Source: Acinetobacter piscicola (lineage in GTDB: Bacteria > Pseudomonadota > Gammaproteobacteria > Pseudomonadales > Moraxellaceae). Taken from it: 64,000 nt of DNA. This document shows positions 1 through 6,384 of the stretch, in pieces. The position numbers and the translations under genes were made by a program. Every line of letters starts with the position of its first letter. Position 1 is the stretch's first letter. The stretch is from the NCBI RefSeq assembly GCF_002233755.1, contig NZ_NIFO01000012.1, positions 1-64,000 of the forward strand, read 5' to 3'. Below the pieces are notes generated by a model that was given only the letters and a program-made list of their open reading frames with translations, was not told the DNA's origin and did not search any database.

Positions 1-59
1 AGCGATTTTTATCAAATTTCCAAAATAGTTTACCCACAGTATTTTGGTATCGAACGCAG

Positions 60-431
60 GTGGTCTATCGTTTTTATCGGATTGTGCGTGATGATGTTCA
101 GCAGCGCTATGTGATTCACTTTTATCTGAGCTTTAACCGATCACTCTATTCTGACCCTTTGGGATATTGCAATGAGATCAGAGAGCACTGGATGAGAGCG
201 ACTGGATATTTGGGCACATGCGTTTATCCAGAAATGCATCATCAGCTTTCCGATGCTGATGCACAAAACGCGCTGCGGATTGACCGGATCATGCAAGAAG
301 AAGCGGGCTGTCCTTTGGGTGCATTAAATAGCATGCCGGAGAATCAAACGGGTCAGTTTGGGCTTCCGAGTAGAATCTGCATCTACCCGAAAGGATTTAA
401 ATGGTTTGATGGAGCCCCAGTACGGCGCTGA
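60..431 (+). CDS. Hypothetical protein, possibly 5'-partial
   Basis: I do not recognise this protein. The frame is open to the left edge of the window, so the GTG at 60 may be internal and the real start may lie outside. The 123 visible residues are rich in aromatic and charged residues and show no signal peptide or membrane segment. A different frame (positions 1-114) also reads as plausible protein ending in a hydrophobic stretch and a TGA, so either two genes overlap here or there is a frameshift. It stands at the edge of the accessory block, with a non-coding stretch downstream. Confidence 0.4.
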   Translation: MVYRFYRIVRDDVQQRYVIHFYLSFNRSLYSDPLGYCNEIREHWMRATGYLGTCVYPEMHHQLSDADAQNALRIDRIMQEEAGCPLGALNSMPENQTGQFGLPSRICIYPKGFKWFDGAPVRR

Positions 432-579
432 AAATTCATATTGCATTCCAGCACTTGCTTGACGCTCTACACCGTGCAGATTATCCTTAGCCTGCTGACC
501 TACATCGTCAGCGGGTTTTAGCAGACCCATTAACAAAGACAATATGCGAAATCTGATTTTGCATGTTGTGGACCCGTTC

Positions 580-626
580 GTCCCCCTTTCTTTGCGGTAG
601 GGCGGAGGGGGGACGCGCTTGCGCGT
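580..626. repeat. Two abutting GC-rich inverted repeats
   Basis: Positions 580-587 pair with 606-614 (one bulged G), and 613-626 is the perfect palindrome ACGCGC-TT-GCGCGT. The base composition is far from the AT-rich surroundings. It could be a transcript end, a small structured RNA or a remnant of a mobile element; there is no T-run directly after it. Confidence 0.5.
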
Positions 627-725
627 GCTGGTTTCTTTGTTACCAGTCTGCTAACCCTTCTTCGTTCTGCCACCATCATATTAGCAGTGAATTGGCAGAA
701 TTCTTTTAAAACAAAGGAGTACGCC

Positions 726-791
726 ATGCGCTTACATCAATATCATCCCTTATTTTTCTCTTTTTCAGTATTTGTGCCGATGGGTCATTAG
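726..791 (+). CDS. Possible 21-residue small protein with a strong ribosome site
   Basis: An ATG at 726 follows AAAGGAG (713-719) at a spacing of six bases, which is close to an ideal ribosome binding site. The frame runs 21 codons to a TAG at 789. The peptide begins MRLHQYHPLF and has a hydrophobic phenylalanine-rich middle, so it could insert in a membrane or act as a leader peptide. No family is recognised; the support is the ribosome site and start geometry alone. Confidence 0.4.
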   Translation: MRLHQYHPLFFSFSVFVPMGH

Positions 792-971
792 GCCCGCGTG
801 CTGTGCATAGCTGTGTTTATAGCTTTTTAAGAATAAAACTTTTTCAAATACATATTACCGATATGAAGATGAATCTCTAATGCTGTTTTGAGCTAAGTAG
901 ATCTGTACGCTTTATCGTCTATAAAAAATTCAAAACTTAGATATTCATTCCAACAAAGATTGCATGGGGGA

Positions 972-995
972 CACCGGATCTGCTGAAGACCGGTG
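972..995 (+). promoter_or_regulatory. Hairpin in the leader of the 1015 gene
   Basis: CACCGG (972-977) pairs with CCGGTG (990-995); the flanking GCAT (962-965) and ATGC (997-1000) can extend the stem. It ends about 20 bases before the start codon at 1015 and could influence translation or be the end of an upstream transcript. Confidence 0.35.
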
Positions 996-1014
996 ATGCC
1001 TGTAAAAAGAGAAA

Positions 1015-1281
1015 ATGACTATGTTAAAAACTTTCCTAAAAACTGCCCTGATTTCATCACTTCTTGCAGGCGCGTCATGGGCGCAGGCAGGCTGGTTTGC
1101 GCAAGCCAGTGAATCCTATTTTGTGCAGGCTCGAAATTTAGGTGGAGGCGTGTATCAGTGCATGTATAAAACCAATCCGGGCAACCGCGGCTGGCGTAAT
1201 TTCACGGTGAACTTTCAGGGCGGCTGTCCGCGCGTTGTCCACTATAACGCCAATAATGGCCAAGTCTCTGTACCGAACTAA
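1015..1281 (+). CDS. Small secreted hypothetical protein
   Basis: 88 residues. The N terminus has basic residues, a hydrophobic core and an A-x-A type site (about residues 23-26), as expected of a Sec signal peptide, so the mature protein of about 60 residues should be periplasmic or secreted. The mature part is rich in Gly, Asn and aromatic residues and has two cysteines (CMY and GGCP) that could form one disulfide. I recognise no family. It is followed 17 bases later by a second small envelope gene and then a lipoprotein gene, so the three probably form one operon. Confidence 0.6.
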   Translation: MTMLKTFLKTALISSLLAGASWAQAGWFAQASESYFVQARNLGGGVYQCMYKTNPGNRGWRNFTVNFQGGCPRVVHYNANNGQVSVPN

Positions 1282-1298
1282 AGTACAGGAGATTTGAG

Positions 1299-1865
1299 AT
1301 GAACCAAAAAACCATTTTGGGTTTGGCAGCTATTCTGGCTTTGACGCTTATTATCGTATCCGGATTCTATTTTTTCAGTGCCAATTCCAGCGTTCAGAAA
1401 CCTGTGCAAACTGCAGCTGGCACGAGTGATATTCCAGCGTCAGAAGCTGCTGCTTCGGAAGGCATTCCTGCTGCGGAAGTTGATGGCATTGATGTAGAGG
1501 AATTGACTGCTGGCAGCAAGGGCTCAAGTTCGGCGCAGCATGAACCTGAATTGCTGAGCTTTGAGTTTGATCAAAATTTGAAAGCTGCAGATACCTTGCT
1601 GTCCATGCTTCCTTATGCAGACCTGCCTGAATTTGAGCAAAAAAATATAGACAAGTATCAGCAGCTGGTTTTTGCCAAAGCTGCGAAAGATACGGGTAAA
1701 CCCGTGAGCGGCTTTAGCTTGCAGGAACACGGCGCATTAGAGTCAGAGCAGGCGGGCAACCGTTACTACGTTTATAAATTTGATAATGGTACAGATTGTG
1801 AAATTCATCTGGTCAGTATTGATTTAGAGACCGGTGATTACGGCGTCAGCTACAACTACTGCTGA
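1299..1865 (+). CDS. Membrane-anchored hypothetical protein
   Basis: 188 residues with one N-terminal membrane segment (about residues 8-27), then a low-complexity Ala/Ser/Glu linker (about 35-85) and a soluble C-terminal part with two cysteines. The likely topology is an inner-membrane anchor with a periplasmic domain. The ATG follows GGAG at a good spacing. No family is recognised. Its position between a secreted protein and a lipoprotein gene suggests a common envelope role, but this is inference. Confidence 0.6.
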   Translation: MNQKTILGLAAILALTLIIVSGFYFFSANSSVQKPVQTAAGTSDIPASEAAASEGIPAAEVDGIDVEELTAGSKGSSSAQHEPELLSFEFDQNLKAADTLLSMLPYADLPEFEQKNIDKYQQLVFAKAAKDTGKPVSGFSLQEHGALESEQAGNRYYVYKFDNGTDCEIHLVSIDLETGDYGVSYNYC

Positions 1866-1876
1866 GGATGATTGCT

Positions 1877-2257
1877 ATGAATAAATATTTTAAATCGATC
1901 CTGCTGGCAGTAACGGCTGCTGCAGGCATGATGCTGTACGGGTGCGACTCCAGCCTTGATCCCAATACTTTTAGTGTTGAAATGAATGTAGAAGATACCA
2001 GCAACTGGTATGCACAAAACCAAGTGGCGCATGTCATCACCATTCGTTCCAACAGCCCAGATCCCATCGATGTCACCAACGTTTTAATCAACAATGGTGA
2101 ATGCAGTTATGAAGGCTACCGCAGATCACTGGAATACCCGCAGCATTTTAAAATGGGCTTGCGTTTAAGGCTGAAATTAACCGGCTGCGGTTACGATAAT
2201 GTTGTGCGTGTTGATGTTGAAACACAGCAGGGAACAGCGAGCTACAGCTTTAACTAA
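1877..2257 (+). CDS. Putative lipoprotein
   Basis: 126 residues from the ATG at 1877, which is preceded by GAGG at a better spacing than the ATG at 1868. The N terminus has a lysine, a hydrophobic core and a lipobox LYGC (about residues 20-23), so it should be lipidated by Lgt and cut by LspA. The remaining domain is beta-rich in appearance, has two cysteines and resembles no family I can name. It is the last gene of the three-gene envelope cluster and is followed by a hairpin with a T-run. Confidence 0.6.
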   Translation: MNKYFKSILLAVTAAAGMMLYGCDSSLDPNTFSVEMNVEDTSNWYAQNQVAHVITIRSNSPDPIDVTNVLINNGECSYEGYRRSLEYPQHFKMGLRLRLKLTGCGYDNVVRVDVETQQGTASYSFN

Positions 2258-2292
2258 GCGTATTTAATCTAAACATTAATCTAGAACTGACT

Positions 2293-2324
2293 AAACCGTG
2301 TCCTAAAGGGATGCGGTTTTTTTA
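2293..2324 (+). terminator. Hairpin terminator with T-run and ATGCC boundary
   Basis: An ACCGTGTCC...GGGATGCGGT stem with a short A-rich loop is followed by seven T and ATGCC. It ends the lipoprotein transcript. The same T-run-ATGCC boundary recurs before the next two genes of this block. Confidence 0.6.
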
Positions 2325-2372
2325 TGCCTTCACTTTAGCTTTTGTCAGGGTACATCTGACAAGGAATATACC

Positions 2373-2678
2373 GTGTCCATCATTCAATGTCCCTACTGCA
2401 AGTCGGGCAATGTCAGACAAACCGCATCTGGCAAATCAAACGCAAATTACTTTGAACAGCTTCAGCGCAATATCTCACCTGCACAAATGGCTGTGCTGGG
2501 AGCAAGACTTGCTAAGAAGGTCGGCTTTTCACCTGCGGCAGGTGCTGCTGTAGGTGTAGTGATTGGCGGTGTGCTGGTGGTTGTCAGCCAATTCTGCTAC
2601 GAAAAATATTATCGCAATGAAGATCAATATATTTGTCAGGACTGTCAGCAGCATTTTGTTTGGGTCAAAAAATCATAA
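2373..2678 (+). CDS. Zinc-ribbon protein with a central hydrophobic helix
   Basis: 101 residues from a GTG start preceded by AAGGA. There is a CPYC pair at the N terminus (residues 6-9) and a CQDC pair near the C terminus, the usual layout of a split zinc ribbon. Between them is a Gly/Ala/Val-rich stretch (about 55-75) that could cross the membrane. Such small proteins are found near plasmid and island genes, but no precise function is known to me. It precedes the DUF932 gene by 74 bases and may be cotranscribed with it. Confidence 0.6.
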   Translation: MSIIQCPYCKSGNVRQTASGKSNANYFEQLQRNISPAQMAVLGARLAKKVGFSPAAGAAVGVVIGGVLVVVSQFCYEKYYRNEDQYICQDCQQHFVWVKKS

Positions 2679-2752
2679 AGCTCAAGCCACAAACCTTAAA
2701 CACATTTAATCAACAACATGAATTTCAACATACATTTATAGGAAATATAAAC

Positions 2753-3787
2753 ATGGCGCATCAAATTGAACAAATGGCTTATGTCGGTGACACCCCTTGG
2801 CATGGCCTCGGCAACCAGCTTACGCATAATCAGCCGATTGAAGTATGGGCACAGCAGGCCGGCATGGACTGGCGCATTGAATCTTCTGATGTCAGCTATA
2901 TGGCGCAAAATGAACGCGGGCAAAACATCATCATGCCTTATGAAGAACAGCGCGTACTTTATCGCTCGGATACCCATGCACCTCTATCGGTGGTCAGTCA
3001 GCGTTATCAGGAAGTGCAGCCTGCAGAGGTGTTGGAGTTCTACCGAGATTTAACAGAGCAATCAGGCTTTGAACTGGAAACCGCAGGCGTATTGAAAGGC
3101 GGAAAGAAATTCTGGGCTTTAGCCAGAACAGGACAAAGCGCGGCACTCAAAGGTAAAGATGTTAGTAATGGCTATATATTGTTGGCAACGGGCTGTGACG
3201 GAACGCTGGCGACCACAGCGCAATTTACTTCAATCCGCGTAGTGTGCAACAACACTTTAGCCATTGCCCTAAAAGGACAGAACAGCAGTGCAGGCGTGGT
3301 CAAAGTCCCACACAGTACCCGTTTTGATGCAGATAAGATCAAACAGCAGTTGGGAATCTCAGTACGGCAATGGGATGAACACATGTATGAAATGAAGCAA
3401 CTCAGTCAACGTAAAGTCACTCAACAAGAAGCGGCTGCTTATTTTGACGCGGTATTTAACAATACCAGCCTCAGTCCAATGCAGCAGGATGAAGGCATTA
3501 TCCAGTTCTACCGCAATGTAGCCAGTAAATCACAAAGCAAAGACAAGGTTGAACCGAATGGCCGAGCCATGTCGAAAGTCATGACTATGTTTAACGGGCA
3601 TGGCCGAGGGGCAGAACTCAGCTCAGCCAAAGATACGGCTTATGGGTTGCTGTGCAGTATCACGGAATTTGCAGATCATGAACGTCGAGCCATGAGTCAG
3701 GATCACCGGCTGGATTCAGCATGGTTTGGAGCAGGGGCAGGCTTAAAACAACGTGGACTGGAACAGGCGCTACTGATGTTGTCCTAA
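2753..3787 (+). CDS. DUF932 domain protein (phage/plasmid-like TIGR03299 type)
   Basis: 344 residues from the ATG at 2753 (MAHQIEQMAY). The opening with GDTPWHGLG and the long middle region match the DUF932 family of proteins found on phages, plasmids and integrative elements. Their biochemical role is not established; they commonly sit beside recombination and single-strand-annealing genes, which fits the YqaJ-type exonuclease downstream. Length is normal for the family. The first 40 codons of the longer open frame overlap the preceding gene and are not used here. I am confident of the family, not of a function. Confidence 0.8.
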   Translation: MAHQIEQMAYVGDTPWHGLGNQLTHNQPIEVWAQQAGMDWRIESSDVSYMAQNERGQNIIMPYEEQRVLYRSDTHAPLSVVSQRYQEVQPAEVLEFYRDLTEQSGFELETAGVLKGGKKFWALARTGQSAALKGKDVSNGYILLATGCDGTLATTAQFTSIRVVCNNTLAIALKGQNSSAGVVKVPHSTRFDADKIKQQLGISVRQWDEHMYEMKQLSQRKVTQQEAAAYFDAVFNNTSLSPMQQDEGIIQFYRNVASKSQSKDKVEPNGRAMSKVMTMFNGHGRGAELSSAKDTAYGLLCSITEFADHERRAMSQDHRLDSAWFGAGAGLKQRGLEQALLMLS

Positions 3788-3884
3788 TCTGTGTATTTAC
3801 AATTATTTGAACACTTCTTATTGAAATCCTGATTTCTAAGCTCCACTAACTATTTGCAAGATAAATAGTAAAACGGAGAGTACA

Positions 3885-4100
3885 GTGAGTATCATTTCAA
3901 TTAAGAAATTAGGGGATGAAAGTTTTTTATTAAAAATGAAAGATAAGAAATCTTTCGATGTTTTAGTAGAAACGATAAAAGGTAATTTTGGCTATTCCTT
4001 TAATCAAGGTCTTCAATTAAATGCAGACATTTTAGAAATTGTAATAGCTGGCGTTTCTGAAGAAAACCTAAAGCGCCATTTAGCAGTCGTCTCATTTTAA
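3885..4100 (+). CDS. Small hypothetical protein
   Basis: 71 residues, GTG start with GGAG upstream. It is acidic/basic mixed with no cysteines, signal peptide or membrane segment, and predicted mostly helical. It lies between the DUF932 gene and the exonuclease gene and is ended by its own hairpin terminator, so it may be expressed as a separate unit. No family is recognised. Confidence 0.55.
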   Translation: MSIISIKKLGDESFLLKMKDKKSFDVLVETIKGNFGYSFNQGLQLNADILEIVIAGVSEENLKRHLAVVSF

Positions 4101-4124
4101 AATAGATTCATTTAGAAATATCAG

Positions 4125-4150
4125 ACCATATCTTCGGATGTGGTTTTTTT
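4125..4150 (+). terminator. UUCG-loop terminator with ATGCC boundary
   Basis: ACCATATC (4125-4132), loop TTCG, GATGTGGT (4137-4144), then a run of seven T and ATGCC. A UUCG tetraloop with a T-run is a strong intrinsic terminator. It lies before the exonuclease gene. Confidence 0.75.
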
Positions 4151-4181
4151 ATGCCAAAAATTTAAAATTGAGGAATTCACA

Positions 4182-5225
4182 ATGAATAATTTATCAAATC
4201 CATCTGCAGCATCTAAACAACCTATAGGATTCAGGTCACCTAAACTTATTACCGCCAAACGCTTTGTAGAAACCAAAAATATGAGCCAAGCCGAATGGCT
4301 GGAAGTACGCAGGCAAGGTATCGGCAGCAGTGACTGTGCTGCAGCTTGCGGACTCAATCCTTATATGTCGATGCTGGAACTGTGGATGATCAAAACAGGT
4401 AGGATCAAGCAATCCATCGAAGATGAAAGCGAAGGCCATGCGCCTTTATATTGGGGCAAGCGACTTGAACCGCTTGTTGCTGAATACTACAGCATGCATA
4501 CCAACTATAAAGTCCGCCGCGTGAATGCTGTGCTGCAGCATCCTGACCCAGACAAGCATTTCATGTTAGCTAACTTAGATTATTCCGTAGTGGGTGATGC
4601 AGATGTGCAGATTCTGGAATGCAAAACTGCTGGTGAACATGGCGCCAAGCTGTGGCGGGATGGTGTGCCGTTATATGTGCTGTGTCAGGTACAGCATCAA
4701 TTGGCCGTAACGGGAAAGAAAGCAGCGCATATCTGTGTACTGCTCTGCGGACATGAAACGCGGATTTTTAAAGTGACCCGCAGTGAATCGGTCATTCAGC
4801 ATATTGTGAATGCAGAACGTTACTTCTGGGAATGTGTCGAGAAGGATACACCGCCTGATGCAGATGCCAGCGCATCGGCAGCCAAGGCTTTACAGCAGCT
4901 GTATCCCGAACATGTGCCATTGAGCACTGCAGACTTATCTGGGGATGAGCAGGCCAACCAGCAGTTTGAACAGCTGATTCAGGCACGTAATCAAATCGAC
5001 AAGCATCAGGAGCAGTTTGATCTGCTGAAGCACCAGCTGCAAGCCAAGATGCAGCAGGCGGAGCGTGCCACTTTTAAAGCAGGCTCAGTGACGTGGAAAA
5101 AGGCTAAGGATTCAATCAGCTTAGATGCCAAGGCTTTGCTGAAATCACACCCTGAATACCTCAGCCAATTCCCGCAAAGTAAAACAGGTTCACGGCGTTT
5201 TAACATCTATACCAATGATGGTTGA
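4182..5225 (+). CDS. YqaJ-family phage-type recombinase exonuclease
   Basis: 347 residues from the ATG at 4182, which follows GAGG; the open frame starts 14 codons earlier inside the terminator. Residues about 40-200 carry the YqaJ/lambda-exonuclease fold: the WLEVRRQGIGSSD start motif, a conserved acidic region with D in 'ANLDYSV', and ECK in 'ILECKT', which supplies metal-binding Glu/Lys of the PD-(D/E)XK core. Known members resect DNA 5' to 3' for single-strand annealing. The C-terminal 90 residues form a helical extension that may be coiled coil. No annealing protein (RecT/Bet) is visible next to it. Confidence 0.85.
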   Translation: MNNLSNPSAASKQPIGFRSPKLITAKRFVETKNMSQAEWLEVRRQGIGSSDCAAACGLNPYMSMLELWMIKTGRIKQSIEDESEGHAPLYWGKRLEPLVAEYYSMHTNYKVRRVNAVLQHPDPDKHFMLANLDYSVVGDADVQILECKTAGEHGAKLWRDGVPLYVLCQVQHQLAVTGKKAAHICVLLCGHETRIFKVTRSESVIQHIVNAERYFWECVEKDTPPDADASASAAKALQQLYPEHVPLSTADLSGDEQANQQFEQLIQARNQIDKHQEQFDLLKHQLQAKMQQAERATFKAGSVTWKKAKDSISLDAKALLKSHPEYLSQFPQSKTGSRRFNIYTNDG

Positions 5226-5263
5226 AAGTAATTTAGCCTAAGCAAAATATCCAACCAGCCTAG

Positions 5264-5294
5264 AAATCCCATGCCTCAGCACATGGGATTTTTT
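5264..5294 (+). terminator. Intrinsic terminator with ATGCC boundary
   Basis: AAATCCCATG (5264-5273) pairs perfectly with CATGGGATTT (5282-5291), followed by T residues and ATGCC. It closes the exonuclease transcript. Confidence 0.75.
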
Positions 5295-5352
5295 ATGCCC
5301 ATTTCATTTTTAATCAATACAGCAATTTATTTAAAGATAAGAGGAAAGGACC

Positions 5353-6246
5353 ATGATTAAAGGTCTAGCAATCACACCGCCAATACTTGGCAGAATCAGT
5401 ATCGGCAAAGTTGTGGAAAAGAACGGCAAACGTCTGCCTGAAAAGGATGATCAATTTACCATTACCAGCCAAATCCAAAATAAGGACAGTGGTTGGGTGA
5501 AGCACCCACTGGATGAACAGCTGCGGGCCAAAGCACCCAATCAAAAACTGCGAAGCATACCCGTCCGGATGATCTTCAATGATCCTGAACTGAATCTAAG
5601 GGCAGAGTACAGTCTATTTGATCGACAAACAGGGCGCCCCGTGTGTATAGGCAATGGTGAAACTTGTCAGCGCTTAACCAATCAAGGGGTTGAACATCAC
5701 CCCTGTCCTTCACCTGATCTATGTCCATTGGCACAAGGTAGATTGTGTAAGCCCTATGGTCGTCTGTATGTGAATCTTGATGAATCGGATGAGTTTGGGA
5801 CTTTCGTTTTTAGAACAACAGGCTTTAACAGCATTCGAACCTTGGCAGCGAGACTGAGTTATTACCATGCAGCATCGAATGGTTTATTGTCATGTCTGCC
5901 TTTACAGTTAACACTTCGAGGAAAGTCCACCACACAAAGCTATCGAACCCCAGTCTATTACGTGGATTTGACGTTACGTGAGGGTGTTCATTTACAAGAG
6001 GCGATTCAAACGGCGAAAGAGATTGATCAGAAAAGTAAGCTGTGTGGATTTAATCAGGCAGCTTTAGATCAGATGGCACGGCAAGGCTATGGCAATACAC
6101 GGTTTGAAGTAGATGTAGAGGAGGGATTGGATAAAATTGAAGAGTTTTACCCAGAAGAAAATAAATCACAGCAACAAGTTCCAGACTTTCTTCAGATGCA
6201 AGATATTCAGAAAGGCCTACAGCAATCGGTACAAGCTTTGAACTAA
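5353..6246 (+). CDS. 'Hydrolase or metal-binding' protein, recombination-directionality-factor-like
   Basis: 297 residues, ATG preceded by GAGGAAAGGA. The opening (IKGLAITPPILGRISIG) and a cysteine-rich stretch (residues about 98-136, with CIGNGETC, CPSPDLC and GRLC) match a conserved family on integrative elements of Pseudomonas and Acinetobacter that is annotated either as a metal-binding hydrolase or as a recombination directionality factor. The cysteines probably bind zinc. The FRTTGFNSIRTL block follows. Its neighbours (DUF932, YqaJ exonuclease) are the usual companions, so a role in DNA recombination or element mobility is inferred. Confidence 0.75.
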   Translation: MIKGLAITPPILGRISIGKVVEKNGKRLPEKDDQFTITSQIQNKDSGWVKHPLDEQLRAKAPNQKLRSIPVRMIFNDPELNLRAEYSLFDRQTGRPVCIGNGETCQRLTNQGVEHHPCPSPDLCPLAQGRLCKPYGRLYVNLDESDEFGTFVFRTTGFNSIRTLAARLSYYHAASNGLLSCLPLQLTLRGKSTTQSYRTPVYYVDLTLREGVHLQEAIQTAKEIDQKSKLCGFNQAALDQMARQGYGNTRFEVDVEEGLDKIEEFYPEENKSQQQVPDFLQMQDIQKGLQQSVQALN

Positions 6247-6271
6247 AGTAGGAGGCATCTGTTGATGCCTT
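6246..6271 (+). terminator. Hairpin after the metal-binding protein gene
   Basis: AGGCATC-TGTT-GATGCCT forms a tight seven-pair hairpin just after the stop codon, followed by a T-rich stretch. It is probably a transcript end and again contains GATGCC. Confidence 0.55.
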
Positions 6272-6384
6272 GTATTTTAAATTTTCTTAATCTATAAATG
6301 TAAGATTAAGCTTATGTACGTTAAAAGATATTCTAAAAAAGATTTAAAATTTTGAATATTATAATTTATTTAGATGGGGGTTTT

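Larger units (their letters stand above)
432..1014. other. Non-coding stretch with GC-rich hairpins
   Basis: About 580 bases without a clear long gene. It holds a G/C-rich hairpin (GTCCCCCT at 580-587 against AGGGGGGAC at 606-614), an abutting perfect hairpin ACGCGC-TT-GCGCGT (613-626), a possible 21-codon gene (726-791), and a hairpin just before the gene at 1015. An open frame on the minus strand at 530-727 looks like a shadow of the structured DNA. Confidence 0.5.

Noticed and set aside
530-727. Minus-strand frame of 65 codons
   Set aside because: It runs through the GC-rich hairpins, has no ribosome site, and its peptide composition (K/R/P/A-rich) mirrors the inverted repeats.
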